Under the pieces are notes generated by a model. The model was not told where the DNA came from. It did no database searches and saw only the letters and a program-made list of their open reading frames with translations. Shown piece after piece: positions 13,246 to 25,689 of a stretch of DNA of 64,000 nt. How positions within the stretch are numbered: position 1 is the first letter of the stretch; every line of letters starts with the position of its first letter. Position numbers and translations under genes: made by a program. The stretch comes from Pempheris klunzingeri (taxonomy: Eukaryota; Chordata; Actinopteri; Acropomatiformes; Pempheridae), in assembly GCF_042242105.1 (NCBI RefSeq), contig NC_092032.1, forward strand, positions 893,501 through 957,500, read 5' to 3'.

Positions 13246-14124
13246 ACACTTTGTGTGCAAACGCAGAATTGAATTTGATTCTTTCCAACCCCCCCTTCAA
13301 TAAAACTGTTTTAAATCACTGCATAACACAAAGCAACCCAGCAAATATTATTTCACATTAGGTCAGCTGCCTCTAGTGTCCTGCTGTAACTAACTCTGGG
13401 TTTGATGTTCTCTCTGCTCATTTATTCAGTCCTCCCCACTCACCCGTTCCCTATTTCCTCATTAGCTCTCCAGTACACACACACACATACACACAGGCCT
13501 ATTTCCACTAGCCTCTGCCTGCAGGATTTTTAAACCTCGTGGGTTCAGTTGACGTGGAACTGTGACAGTAACAACAAGACAACGATATGATGATGGATTA
13601 TTGTTCACTATTGAGTCCTGTAAGAACAACAGGCTAATGCTTCTAACATCCCTGTTTTAAACACTGTATGTTCTAGTGCTTACTGTTTTTACTTTAAACA
13701 GATGTGTCTACAAGGGGTCGATAGCCACATTCAGAAGGAAAGGACCCAAACGCAGATGCAGATAGATGCCCGGATATTCAAAAGAAAATCCCAGCAACAA
13801 ACTTTGGCTAGCCACTAGAAACCACTAGATCTACAAGTGTGCTTTCTCCTGGCATCCCTCGTCTTCCTCCATAAGCTCTTCCACTTCTAACTGCTCCAGC
13901 CACTGGGATGGCTCCTCAGGATTAGGGAGTGTGTCTTGTAGGGTCTAATTATTCTGCCTCAACAAGTTCAGCACTCCAGTGAGTTTCTCTGAGAAATATT
14001 CAAACCAATAAGTTAAAACAACACTAGACTTCACCTGTGTATTTTGCAGGTGTTGCTTTGGGCTTTACAGGCCCACAAGATTACGACAAACAAAACAGGA
14101 TGACACCCACTGACCTGAACCTTC

Positions 14125-14410
14125 ATACACAGTTATTAATAAACAGCTGGAGAGTCTTTAAGGACTTATTGGGGCAGCCTGATAATAATGAGTTACAATG
14201 GTCCAACCTAGAAGTGACAAATGCATGGACTAATGTTTCTGCATCATCTGTGGATATGATGGGCCTGATTTTAGCAATATTATGTAGATGGAAAAAGGCA
14301 GTTCTAGAAATCTGTTTAATGTGGGAGTTAAAGGACAAATCCTGATCAAATAAGACTCCCAGATTTCTCACAGTGGAGCTGGAGGCCAGAGTAATGTCAT
14401 CCACACACAT
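14125..14410 (-). mobile_element. L2/Maui-like LINE reverse-transcriptase fragment
   Basis: The minus strand encodes a reverse-transcriptase C-terminal segment with the signature [26 protein letters not shown] and VTSRLDHCNSLLSG. The same segment occurs at 27.4-27.7, 31.8-32.2 and 54.95-55.58 kb. It is truncated at both ends and is a dead copy. Confidence 0.85.
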
Positions 14411-15049
14411 ACAGACAGAGACAGATGGAATTCTGGACTTTATCTTGAACTGAAGAGTCTTGACTGGGAGGTTAAATGACACATCACTGGTGGATGGATG
14501 TGTGCTCTGGCCTGCAGAACTTGGGGAAGCAGCAGAAACAAGTCAAACCTGTGGAGTCAGAGGAAGAAAAATCATTAGTATGTGCTGGATGGATGTACAT
14601 GTAACTCACAATATGTCTATAATATGTCTGTCCTCCCAGAAGAATCACAGTCCAGGACCCAAACAAGTTAGAGGTCTTTAGAAACATACAGAGCAGCCAC
14701 TGTGCATTCAGTGCAATCAGACAGCAGTTTTTACATGTAGTTACCTTGTGAGTGTAAAATCCACACAAGCACCTCTGTGGTTCTCTCAGCGGCCTCCTCT
14801 GACCCCTCAGTCCTCCTCAGTCCCACCGGGGGAATCTTTCTGTCTGTAACAATAGAGATACAGAATATTTCACACTTACAGTGAGTAACAACCACAAGCA
14901 CAAGGTTCATCTCAGAGCTCTTATCCTGCTAAGTTACATGTATCTCTGTATCTGTATGTCGAGGTGTTCTCAGCACATGTCCTGCTCAAACCTGCAAGAT
15001 GCAATAAGTTTAAATTTGAAAATAATCCCAATAAAGTTGTTTCCATATG

Positions 15050-15500
15050 ATATTTTCAGATGGAATTCAGCACCTCCAGATTCACCTTTAGAAAAAAGGC
15101 TTCAAATGTCATTTCAACGGACATGAATTATGCTCAGGATGTTCTATGAGTCTGTGGTAGCCAGTGCTATCTTCTATGCTGTGGTGTGCTGGGGCAGTAG
15201 GCTGAGGGTAGAGGACATCAACAGACTGAACAGACTGATCTGCAAGGCCAGTGACGTTGTGGGAGTGAGGCTGGACCTTCTGACGGTGGTGTCAGAGAGG
15301 AGAATGCTTCGCAAAGTGTGAGCCATCTTGGACAATGTGTCCAACCCACTCCATGACGTGCTGGTCAGACACAGGAGCTCTTTCAGCGCCAGACTGATTG
15401 TACCATGATGCACTACAGAGCGCCACAGGAAATCATTCCTGCCTGTGGCCATTAATCTATACAACTCCTCACTCTGAGTGTACATGTTGTTTATATATGA
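15050..15500 (+). mobile_element. Non-LTR retrotransposon C-terminal fragment, different family from L2
   Basis: A frame beginning at 15130 reads FYESVVASAIFYAVVCWGS and continues with a 'VVGVRLDLLTVVSERRMLRK' segment, then in-frame stops, then 'PLHDVLVRHRSSFSARL' and 'RHRKSFLPVAINLYNSS'. This is the 3' portion of a common fish LINE polyprotein. It is inactivated by stops and truncation. Confidence 0.75.
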
Positions 15501-15959
15501 TGAGACTCTGGACTCATCTGGTGCAATAATTTACCGCTGTGTAATAATTTTTAATACATATTTTTATATATTTATATTTTTACTTTGAGATTTAAGTGTT
15601 TTCTTATTCTTTTTGGAGCTGTGTGTAACAAAAAGCTATTTTTTTAAAACAAGTTTTTAACAGGTTTTTGAATTGGTCATCACCGTGTGCTCATAGAAAT
15701 AATGACTTCCAAGATGATGCCAAGAGGATGAATCTCAGCAAATCTGGTGACCTGAGACTCAATAAGAATCCCCTGTGTTTAGTCCTCAGGAACAAATGTT
15801 AACACATTAAGCATGCTAACATGCTAAGATGAGTATTTAGCTAACAGCAGCGCTGTACCTGCAGCCTCAGCACTCTGCTGGCATGGCTGCTAGCGTTGCT
15901 GATGAACAGTGGACATTGTGAAACCTTTTCACCTTTGATGACTTTTCATGAATAATGAC

Positions 15960-16320
15960 TGACTTATGCTTCCTCAAGTTTGTTAACTTTCCTTCATGTC
16001 TTTTTCTGTTACTTCCTGTTTTTCTTCAGTTCATCTTTCCCTCTTTTCAGGCCCCTTGACTTCCTGTCCTTGTGTGTTTCCCGCTCCTGTGACTGTCTGC
16101 CCCACCCTGATGGTTTCCACCTGTGCCCCCCTCCCTGGTGTACATATTATTTTGTTTCTGAGTCCAGTCCGGTTGGTATCTATTAGTAAGTATTTTTTGG
16201 TACAGACTGTGTCCTGGTTGTATCTTATGCAACATTAAACCGCACCTTTTACGATCGTGCTGCCTCATGTCGAGCTTTTGGATCCATCCTCCTGTGTGCT
16301 TCAGGTCGTAACACAGACTG
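15960..16320 (+). repeat. Dispersed-repeat-like segment of unknown class
   Basis: A T/C-rich block ends with 'ttatgcaacattaaaccgca' and 'tgcttcaggtcgtaaca'. This resembles the 3' end of a teleost interspersed repeat that recurs in similar form at 32.29-32.59 kb. The open frames within it are overlapping and featureless. Confidence 0.35.
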
Positions 16321-17150
16321 ACCTCAGATTTAGATGTGGGTGTAGGATGTGTGCTTATCTGGTACAGATTACTCTCATCATCAGTGAGGGCTGGTGGGTC
16401 TAATGATTATTCTGAGACTACGGGCGTGTCGTGTTTTGAATGGGACCTAAACCATCTGATTCACTATCGTTGTCAATGGAGTGGGACGGGATGACATTAT
16501 GAAGCAGCGATTACATTTCCTCCAGGCTGGGGAGGTTATGGGTTGAAATCGCAATATCAAAATCAGCAAGTCCTCGCGGGGAAGTTATTCTGGACTGAAG
16601 GTCTTGTAAGAACCGGTGAAGTGGATCGACTGGGCTCTTTGACAAACCAGTTCTTCCCGGTCAGAAAGAAGTTCTTTATTTATCTTGAAGCTTTCCATCC
16701 TTAAAAAGGCTCCACCACTAATATTCAGGTTTTATTTTGTCCCTTTTAGGCCTTGATGTAATGATTAATATCACATCTTCTGTTAAGGCATAGAAATGAC
16801 TGTTGTTTATTATATAGTGACATTTCTGAATAAATTCATTTTCCATGTTTAATAACAGTTTCTAAACCAACAAGTCCAGTTATACCAACTAGAAATGTAT
16901 CACAGCCTAATATCATAACCCACAAATAAACAGAGCTTCTGTGGAACAAATATGGTTCCATTTTATAGAGACTGACGATACAACACAAAAGTAAACACCC
17001 CCAAAGCTGTCGTCAGTCTCTGTCAGACACACTCTTTAGACCGGACATGTATTATGGATGTTTTGTCCCTCCTTCATGTGCTCACATCATGTGACTGTAG
17101 GACTGTAGGACTGTAGGGGCAGCACTTTGATCTAGAAACTCTAATCTGTC
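16321..17150. other. Upstream flank of neurod6, nothing defined
   Basis: No exon, repeat or clear motif cluster was recognised in this stretch. Confidence 0.45.
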
Positions 17151-17154
17151 CCAA

Positions 17155-17335
17155 GGGAGCAGCCACACTGGGAGCACTGGGAGGGGGGGGGGGGCATAGT
17201 CACACTGGGAGCACTGGGATAGAGGCCCTGGGGGGGGGGCATAGTCACACTGGGAGCACTGGGGGGGGGGGGGGGCATAGTTACACTGGGAGCACTGGGA
17301 TAGAGGCCCTGGGGGGGGGCATAGTCACACTGAGA
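17155..17335. repeat. Tandem array with long G runs
   Basis: A unit containing 'cacactgggagcactggg', a G run of 8-16 and 'gcatagt' is repeated four to five times; alternate copies carry 'atagaggccct'. The repeated G runs on the + strand could form G-quadruplexes. The array lies about 300 bp upstream of the proposed first neurod6 exon. Confidence 0.9.
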
Positions 17336-17625
17336 GAGAGACAGAGAGGGACAGAGAGGGAGAGACAGAGACAGAGAGAGAGAGAGAGAGAGAACAGGGG
17401 AAGAGAAAGACAAGAGAGAGAGACAGAGAGGGAGAGAGAGGGAGAGAGAAGAGGGGGGGGAGAGAGAGAAAGAGAGGGAGCGACAGAGAACAAGGGGAGG
17501 AAGAAAGAGAGGGAGACAGACAGACAGAGAGAGAACGGGGAAGAGAGACAGAAGCAGAGGGGGGGAGAGGGTAAGAGATATACAGAGAGAGAGAGAGAGG
17601 GAGGGAGGGAGAGACAGAGAGCATC
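17330..17625. repeat. GA-rich polypurine tract
   Basis: Nearly 300 bp of almost pure purine on the + strand ('gagagagacagagaggg'-type units). The minus-strand Leu/Ser-rich frames here are artefacts of the repeat. The tract sits directly upstream of the likely neurod6 promoter or first exon. Confidence 0.95.
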
Positions 17626-17639
17626 CCTGGAGAACTAAC

Positions 17640-17837
17640 CTGCCCCATGACGTCAGCAGCAGATGGCATCAATGTCTTTAATACTGGAAGAAGAAGAGAG
17701 GCAGAGGAGAGGAAGAGGAGAGGAGAGGAGAGGAAGGAGGGAGAGGGAGGAGGAGGACTGATACTTGCTGCTGAAAGCCTGTCTGAGCGCCCGGAAGCTT
17801 CAGGAAGATGCTCTGTGGAATTTAACAGCAAACCTGG
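17640..17837 (+). other. Candidate 5' noncoding exon of neurod6
   Basis: This segment ends in 'aacctgg' directly before GTGAGG, a strong splice donor at 17838-17839. A matching acceptor ('tttctcccaaag') lies at 18330. NeuroD-family genes commonly have a noncoding first exon and the whole coding region in the second. The exon start is not determined. Confidence 0.35.
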
Positions 17838-18330
17838 GTGAGGAGCTCATCAGTGTGGCGGGAGGACGGTTGTGTCTGGCTCTTGTATATTGAAGTGTAA
17901 CTGAAGAATAAAAACAGGTGGAGTTCTGTTGGGATGGATGACAAGGCTCGTTTCTCTCTGCTCTCAAGCATCACTGCTGTTTTATCTCATGTGGTGTTTG
18001 ACAGGCATGTTCTCAGTTAGTAGCAGGAACAGGTAACGGCCTTCTATACTAATACTGCAAATGATGATGGATGATAACAATAGTAATAATAATAAGCCCT
18101 AATAACACTAAGAATAATAGTAGAGTAGCAGTAGTAGAATTCTCATTGACCATTTAGTTACAGATCCATGTGGTGGTTTCTCTCTGAAAATGCAGATGGG
18201 AGTGAGCTCTTGTCTCTCAGCTGATCAGAGGTGATCGGTGATGTTTCCTATCTGGGATCGATACCGTGTGATCTGCTCCGTGTCCGGGTTCTACAGCCCG
18301 TCTAATCCTGGTCTGGCTTTTCTCCCAAAG

Positions 18331-19284
18331 ATGCTGCAGGACGACATGCTGACCTTGCCTTTCGACGAGCTGCCCTCCTCCCAGAGCGACGGTCCCTTCA
18401 GGACCTCCAGCTGGGCCCCCCACCAGTCCGTCAGACCGGTGAAGCCCGAGCCTGGCGCAGCCCCGCGGGACGCGCTGGAGTCGGAGAGAGAGGACGAAGA
18501 GAGGGATGGAGAGGAGGAGGAGGAGGAGGAGGAGGAACAGGCGGGCGGGATGAGAAGGAGGGATTCCCACAAGAAGAAGCTGAGCCAGGCCCGGCTGGAC
18601 CGGGTTCGGCTGCGGCGCATTGAGGCCAACACACGGGAGAGGAACCGGATGCATGGGCTGAACAACGCGCTGGACAGCCTGAGGAAGGTGGTGCCCTGCT
18701 ACTCCAAGACCCAGAAGCTGTCCAAAATAGAGACGCTCCGCCTGGCCAAGAACTACATCTGGGCCCTCGGTGAGATCCTGAGGACCGGGAAGAGGCCGGA
18801 CCTGCTCACGTTCGTCCAGACTCTGTGTAAGGGTCTCTCCCAGCCCACCACCAACTTGGTGGCCAGCTGTCTGCAGCTCAACGCCCGCAGCTTCATGTCG
18901 GAGCCCGGCGGGGAGTCGGTGTCCCTGTACCCGGCCTACCACCGCCACCACGGGCCCGAGCTGCTGGGCCCCGGCTCGGCGGACAGCGGGCGGCCCCTGC
19001 GGCCCTTCGGCTCCTTTTGCGGCCCCTATGAGGCTCTGTATGACAGCCCCTCCCCAGACTGCTCCAGCCCCCTGGACGCAGGGGCCCTCAGCCCCCCCAT
19101 CAACTTCAATGGGATTTTCTCCCTGAAACACGAGGAGCCGGCGGACTACCGGAGCTGCCACTACGGCCTCCGCTACTGCTCCATCAGCCAGGGCCCCTCC
19201 GCGGAGCTCGGCCCGTACGACGTCCACCTCCGGGGACACCTGTACCAGGGGCACGAGGACCTCAACAAGCCTTTCCAGAACTGA
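18331..19284 (+). CDS. neurod6: Neurogenic differentiation factor 6 (NeuroD6), bHLH transcription factor
   Basis: A nuclear transcription factor of the NeuroD family that binds E-boxes as a heterodimer with E-proteins and drives neuronal differentiation. The single coding exon gives 312 residues from the ATG at 18346, where the family's conserved N-terminus MLTLPFDE begins, or 317 from 18331. The frame is open back to 18238, but a good splice acceptor at 18330 argues against that start. Visible features, numbered from 18346: an acidic Glu run (about 46-66), a basic KKK-containing nuclear localisation stretch (about 75-85), bHLH (about 89-142, including [12 protein letters not shown] and [14 protein letters not shown]), then the Neuro_bHLH region ([25 protein letters not shown]). 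The C-terminus keeps the NeuroD6-type [12 protein letters not shown] and YDVHLRG. The length is slightly below human NEUROD6 (337). NeuroD1, 2 and 4 fit worse at both ends. Whether this is the teleost a or b copy cannot be told. Confidence 0.95.
   Translation: MLQDDMLTLPFDELPSSQSDGPFRTSSWAPHQSVRPVKPEPGAAPRDALESEREDEERDGEEEEEEEEEQAGGMRRRDSHKKKLSQARLDRVRLRRIEANTRERNRMHGLNNALDSLRKVVPCYSKTQKLSKIETLRLAKNYIWALGEILRTGKRPDLLTFVQTLCKGLSQPTTNLVASCLQLNARSFMSEPGGESVSLYPAYHRHHGPELLGPGSADSGRPLRPFGSFCGPYEALYDSPSPDCSSPLDAGALSPPINFNGIFSLKHEEPADYRSCHYGLRYCSISQGPSAELGPYDVHLRGHLYQGHEDLNKPFQN
18346..18348 (+). promoter_or_regulatory. neurod6: Preferred neurod6 start codon
   Basis: This ATG starts the MLTLPFDE motif conserved at the N-terminus of NeuroD6. 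The in-frame ATG at 18331 abuts the putative acceptor AG at 18329-18330 and would add five residues (MLQDD). Confidence 0.6.
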
Positions 19285-19637
19285 GGGACGGCCCATGTCA
19301 GCCTGTCGTAAGGAGACAGAGACGGGGCGCTCCCACTGCTGAACCATCATTAACGGAACGCTTGTTGTGTGGCTGCCACGCGCGTTTTGTCAGGACTGAC
19401 GTGGCCCTCGGAGGACCGCACGCGCTGTGGCGCGCACACAGACACACACACACGTGGGCGTGATGTTGGGGTTGTTTTGGTTTGGATTTGGCAGCTCGTT
19501 TAGTTAAAGCTGGTATTTTTTTTACTACGACTGACCCCCCCGGAATAAGAGAGCACCAATAACACAAAGGCGAAGGGAGCCATGCAATAAGAGGAGAGCC
19601 GCACCTTTCTGATTAGTATGGTTATTATTCTAGAAGA

Positions 19638-19748
19638 ATGATTCAATAATAATAACAGAAGGATGACAACACTCTTTATCATCACTATTATTATTATATT
19701 ATTATTATTTGATAATAATAATAATAAAACAAAAGGATAACAACATTC

Positions 19749-19787
<39 letters not shown>

Positions 19788-19907
19788 GTTATTATATTAT
19801 TATTATTATTATTATTTGATAATAATACTGGCAATGCTGTGTTATTATTACAGTAATAATAATAACAATATTATTAATAATAATAAAACAAAAGGATAAC
19901 AACAATC

Positions 19908-19943
<36 letters not shown>

Positions 19944-20180
19944 TTATAATTATTATTGTTGTTATTTGATAATAATAATAATAATAATATTGACAATGTT
20001 GTGTTATTTTTACATTAATTATAATAATAATAATAATAATAATAATAATTGTGTTATCTTTTTGTTATTGTTGTTTGTAGTTTGTCAGTATTGGTATCCC
20101 TATTATCATTATAGTATCACACTTACATTATATATTCTATCATTTTATTATTATGTTATATATTTATTATTATTATATAT
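19638..20180. repeat. Composite TTA/ATA-rich array downstream of neurod6
   Basis: TTA and TAA trinucleotide runs are embedded in a larger unit containing 'acaaaaggataacaacattc', repeated about three times. Facing TTA and TAA runs can fold into long AT hairpins. The minus- and plus-strand frames here are repeat artefacts. Confidence 0.9.
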
Positions 20181-20262
20181 GATAGGAGCAATCCATCTTT
20201 GTTTTTTTGTTTTGTGACTTCGTTTAAATGACGCAGTGAAACTGTGGTTGTAAATATGTAAA

Positions 20263-20264
<2 letters not shown>

Positions 20265-20310
<46 letters not shown>
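20265..20310. repeat. TG microsatellite
   Basis: A perfect (TG)n of about 46 bp. Confidence 0.95.
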
Positions 20311-20311
<1 letters not shown>

Positions 20312-21434
20312 ATCGCCGTCCCTCAGATGTCGCTGGTGAAAATGTGGCGTTAGTCTCAGGCTTCATGTGTTCGCAGATCCCTTCACAGTGAGCCACAGCG
20401 GAAGAATTTCTTTTTCTGTTTCACAGACATCCGGCCACATTGACTGTCCACACATCTCTGGTGTTTCTGCTCCAGCAGGACAGTGATGTGGCCATGCCAA
20501 ACCTCGGCCCACAGCTGGGAGGAGCCTCACCTGCTTCATGGAACTTTTATACAGCAGATAAAACACAGACTAAGTGAAACACTGAAGGAACTCTTGGTGT
20601 TCCTCGGCTGATGAGATCAGCTGGCCTGTGAGGCTGCTTCAGCTCGGTGCTGGTGTGCTTTGAACTCTTTTCTTACTATTGAATATTTAGGATTTTCTGT
20701 CTCCTCTTTATGCTCCTGTGTTTGACTGGCAGCAGAGATGATGTGGTCTGTGTGTGCATCATCCTGAGAGAGCAGAGTCTCAGTCCAAAGGATCGCTCTT
20801 CTTCTCACCACTATCTAAACATCAACATCATCATCTGTCCACATCCAGCCTGACGGCCAGCGGGAGCTCAAAGAATATGGAGGTCCAGCAGAGTCAGGCA
20901 GGATTAGAAGTTCATGCAGATAAAATAATGATCAATGAATGATGTCATGATGGGAATGAGTGTAACTGGCAGACATCTATGGTGCCAGGCAGCTGTAAAT
21001 GCAGCAACATTTTATAAATCTAAAATCTTTAAGCCCAAATCAAACATGGCTGCGGTAAAGCCTAGAAGAGAGCACAGGTTCCACAGTGCTTATTTATTTA
21101 GTCATTTATTATTTGTCTGTTAATTGATTTATTGATTGGCAGGTAGACAGAAGGATTACTTCTGACGATTCAGCTTCTTTCTCTATCTATCTATCTATCT
21201 ATCTATAAAAATGTGCTGAGGTACCGTTCCATCACTGGTTCACCCTCTACAGAAAGGCCACTGAGTGTGGAAGTGTACTTCTAAATATCAGGAAGTTGCA
21301 AAGAAAAGGTGGTATGAAGTACGCTAACATTAGCTGCAAGGTGTCAGCTTCTGAATGGGCGATTGCAATTAACACATTCAGCCAAATTAAGCCTCTTAAA
21401 GAACCAACAGGAATAACACCCCCCCCCCCAATGA

Positions 21435-21466
<32 letters not shown>

Positions 21467-23995
21467 CACCAGGGACTGCTTTGTTAACGGTGCGAGCTCT
21501 GTGGCCTGACCTCAGACTTGGAGCTGGAAGTTTTTTGTGTTTGAAGTTGTTCTGTTTATTTCTGTTAAACTTGGTGTTAGCATGTTGCTCTGCTAATGTG
21601 GCCCAGAGTTGGAACAGGCTCAGGCATGTAGGAGTGTCCCAATGAGAGCAGACTGAACTTTTCTGGGGGGGCCCTAAAGAGACAGTAGCTAAGGTGGCAC
21701 ATTCAGAAAGAGGGTGGAGCATTAAAGAACGTAAACACCCAAATACCTGAAACCTGAAAACGAGCAGAGTAACACTCACCAAGTGAACTGTGTTTCGTGT
21801 TTCCACATCCTTGTGTTTTCTCTTCCCTTCTAATTATCGGGTATCATTTGTGACTCTAGAATCTGACTTTACATTTATGAAGCTGGGTGCTGTTAATGGT
21901 TGCTAACAAGCTTGAGCTCCATAGGGTTAACACGGCACAGGCACCTGGATACTCCCTGAATAAATGAAGAATGTTACTAAGTGTTAGAAACAAAGCTGCT
22001 ATGTAGAATTATGTGGATAGTGATCAAATACTGTATCTTCATAAAGGACCCTGTGTCTTTAGTTGTTGTTCTGCTCATGTTCAGGTTCATTCTTGTATTT
22101 GGGGTCCTACTAGAATATGTTTACAGGCTGTAAGGTTCAAAAAAAACATTCCTTTTCCTCACACTGAGAGGAGATAACACAACTCTACTCAACTCAACTC
22201 TGTAAGAGGCCACTGTGTTGACAACGTGGGATGGCCAATGCAGAGGGGTCCTGACCAAAAGGTGGAACCTGGCTCAACTTCTGCGGCAACCTGGTGAAAC
22301 ATTATCCCAAAGCAGTAGTCACTCAAATCCATGCAAGCACACATCTCTGATAGACTACTGCTCAACTGCACAATTCCACTGTTGACAATGAAATCATTAA
22401 GGGAGAGAATGAAAGAAGTGTTGTCATCACAGTTTCCAATTGTCAATTCCTGATTCATGTTAATAAACTCTGCTTTGCAGCCTTTAAAGCCTTTGTCTTT
22501 AATCTCCAAAGGTTAGCGGTGGGAAGGATGGAGGGGGGCTGAGCAGCATTGGGAATTCTATTCCCTAATGTAAGAGAAAGAGGAAAATAATACAATCCTT
22601 ATAGTTTAAGGGACTTTGTCTGCATTGGAGGCATGATGTGAGCACAGACAGGCCCCCTCTGTGGGTCTTTGTGTGCTGATATCTGCATGTGTCTGTCACA
22701 GATAGACACATGCATGTTCTCTCCCTCTGTCACCATGTTCAAAATCCTGCCACATGTCCCGAGTCACAGATGGTACGGGACACAGAATTTCCTCCATTAA
22801 AATCTAAATAATCTGGGTTTGGATGAGGAGGGTGTTCTGGAGCATGGAGGAGGGTTTTTCCAGTTTTAATTAGAGGGTTTAAGATGCTAAGCTCCTCAGA
22901 ACAATAGGACTCAAGAGGGGTGGGTCCAGGTGATGCTCCAAAACTGAAGTCACACTGTGGTAACAGCCAACAAGTCATTTGCATTTTAGAATGGAGTCAG
23001 GTTGGCATTCATCCCGCTCCCTCCCTGCCCCTGCAGTACAATGCCGGAGGTGGCGATGAGCAGGGGCGGGCTCAGCCCACACAAACATGCTTCCTGCCCA
23101 CCCAATCAAAAGTTACGAAAAAAATAATAATCATTTGTTGGGCCAATGGAAAAATAGCACACAAAATGGCAGGAGCGTCTCTAACCACTAATTTCTCTTC
23201 ATGTCGTGTTCAGGCACAAACACACGGAGCTCTGAAGCAGGCCTGTCCTCATGCCGAGGGGGAGGGGTGTTGCTATGACAACTATGAACTATCGTTGCAC
23301 CGTTTTACATGAAAGAAATAGGAATTTGGTGATCATGACAAATCCATAACCAATAATTTGTTCCAGTTTTTGTATAAAAGTTTTATGAAAATAAGTAAAT
23401 AAATAAAATTGTCAGGTAGCAGCAACTTTAGAAATGCTGCTTCAAACTTCCCTCATAGAATAAAAAAGTACTTCATCAATCCTCTCAGGGAAATAAATCT
23501 CCTCCATTTAACCTATCAAACACCCCGGACACACTGACATAAACACTGCGGCTTGGGGGCAGAAGCTTCTATCTGATCTTGACTCTGACAGCTGTCCTGT
23601 TGCCAGCTTTTTGGTGCTGTCTGGCCAGGCATGTGAACCAGCAAACTTCAGGCCACTAGTCTGCTTCTCTAACCTCTAGGCTACCAATTTCCCCCTTTCT
23701 CTGTTTCTTTGTTTGGCACCGACCAACATTTAGCTCTGGTAGGTGGCTAGAGTGTGTGTGTGTGTTCAGAATAATGAAATCAGAACAGAACTGGTTCCTG
23801 TTTCAGGTGATTATTAGACGTGAAATGTCTCATGTTTTCAGATTATGTAAATCATTCACTCATATTCTGCCATCCCGCTGGGGTCCCTGACCCTCACGCG
23901 GAGAAACTTTGACCTCAACAAAGGACAGCAAAATGTCCTCTCACCCGTCTCAGTGTCCATCCAAAGGCCTGCACTCCAACAAGTGCACTTGTGCC
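20311..23995. other. Intergenic stretch downstream of neurod6, no gene recognised
   Basis: It holds a CTAT tetranucleotide run (21182-21206), a TG microsatellite (21434-21461) and a poly-C run before it. The longer frames (for example 21396-21806 minus) cross the TG repeat and are artefacts. No conserved protein segment was seen. Confidence 0.5.
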
Positions 23996-24335
23996 TCGTG
24001 GAATGAGAACAATTGGGCTCATCTATCTAGAAGCTCATTAGCTATGAATAATAAATATCAGCTCATCCATATTAAATATGGATGAACTGATCCTATCTGG
24101 ACAAATTACATGAAGTTTGTCTGTTCTTGACTCAGGCTAATCAGAGCCACATTAAGAGCTATTTGGAAGGGCATGTCATACAATGAGGCCATTTATATTA
24201 CCAGCTCATACTGATATCTGCGAACTGCTAATGACCCCATCAAAGTCCCTAAAAATACCATTAGTTTCTTCCTGCCCATTTAACATAAAATGAGGTATTT
24301 AAGTTGAAAGAATTCTGCTCCTTTTCTGTGCCTTT
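23996..24335. promoter_or_regulatory. Candidate conserved noncoding element
   Basis: Single-copy-looking AT-rich DNA without repeats, about 5 kb downstream of neurod6. It has an inverted 'catccatattaaatatggat' core at 24065-24084, several TAAT/ATTA cores and a 'gaacaattgggc' stretch. The texture is that of deeply conserved enhancers, but conservation cannot be tested here. Confidence 0.3.
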
Positions 24336-25689
24336 GCCGTTTTAAAGGTTCTCTATATGAGATTCAGGACATTAAAATAGAATTAAACAGATACAGAAGA
24401 TTAGTGGAGACCTGAGCAGAGAATGAAGTCACAGTGTGTTGTGATCTGTTTTGGTCATCGGGACGGAAGGTTAGTTGTATGTTAGTGCATGATTGTCTGT
24501 GAATCGTTCAGTGAGCGAACCTCTAGCACAAAGAAACCGACCCAAAAAAACCGAGTCTGAGCTGCTGCCCAGCGACAGACAGGAGGAAGCTCACAGTCGC
24601 TGTGCACGGAACAAACAAGAACGGCCGAGAAACCTGGCTGGTGGAGGGTGGTGTGTGGGCACATTTGTTTTGGGCTGAGATAATATGGCTAATAAGGCTG
24701 GCAAAACTCTACATTTTGATTATGTTCAACAAATCTCTTGAAAAGAGCAAAACCAACTATGTGTTGGTCAGTCTCTTGATGGCTGACTCCCCCAACATGT
24801 TTGTGGCTCTCTAAACAAGATTGTTAACCCACCCAAGGAAAAGAATTCACCATTTGTTTAAAACTGTATTTGTGTCTCTCTGAAAAGGACCTCTGGCTGC
24901 TGTGTGAGTTACGATTCTTTTCTGTCAGGAGCAAAGGAGGAAGGAGAGTTAACACTGATACTAACTGTGGGCAGACTGTGAACAGACCTCTGTGTAGGTG
25001 GGGCTGCTCCTCCTCCTCCTCTTCTTTGTACCAGAGAGTTTCCTGTCCATGGCCACAGGCTCGGCACTGAATTTGGAAGACACACCAAAAAGCATTTAAC
25101 CTTGAACATCCAGTCATTTGCCAGACATTCAGCTCATTTCCACGTCCAATAATCTTCACTGTGTCACAAAATGTGTTGTATCTTTAATGTAAAAATATGG
25201 AAATGTGACAGTTTAATTGGGATGGTGGGTGGTTAGGGTTAGGGTTCTCTACTAGAGAATATATGCACGCCTTGAAGGGAGCATGCGTATGTGTGTTTGT
25301 CTCTTGGTGCTACACAATGGGCGCACACACCAACTCTGCAGCCCACACAAAGACCAAATGGTTTGTTGGCAGACCTACATCTATGATCTGGAGCTCACAG
25401 TGAGAGAGCAGACCATGTGGAAGAAACAGGCCTGTATGGAGAAAACACTACAGGATGTTAAGAGCATGTTTCCTCTAATCACTGAGCTCCACTGTGTATC
25501 ACACAATAGTGGAACGCTGAGGTGCCATGGCATTTCCTGAGTGCTTAAAGGTGATAACATAGGATGAGGAGTACCAGCTGTACTATGTACTAGAGTAGTT
25601 TTTCCTCAGCTGTCTGTACCTGAGGCACAATGACCACACCCTGTAACTCATGTGTCAACCTAACTAATGCTGCTAAAATACAAGCACAC

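Noticed and set aside
17141..17831. Leu/Ser/Pro-rich frames up to 168 residues upstream of neurod6
   Set aside because: They are produced by the GA/CT polypurine tract and the G-run array.
18217..19350. 377-residue open frame antisense to neurod6
   Set aside because: It is the shadow of a GC-rich, codon-biased exon. The + frame has the bHLH and family motifs, while the minus frame is low-complexity with no domain.
25230..25248. Telomere-like TTAGGG repeats
   Set aside because: There are only about two copies in ordinary sequence, too few for an interstitial telomere.
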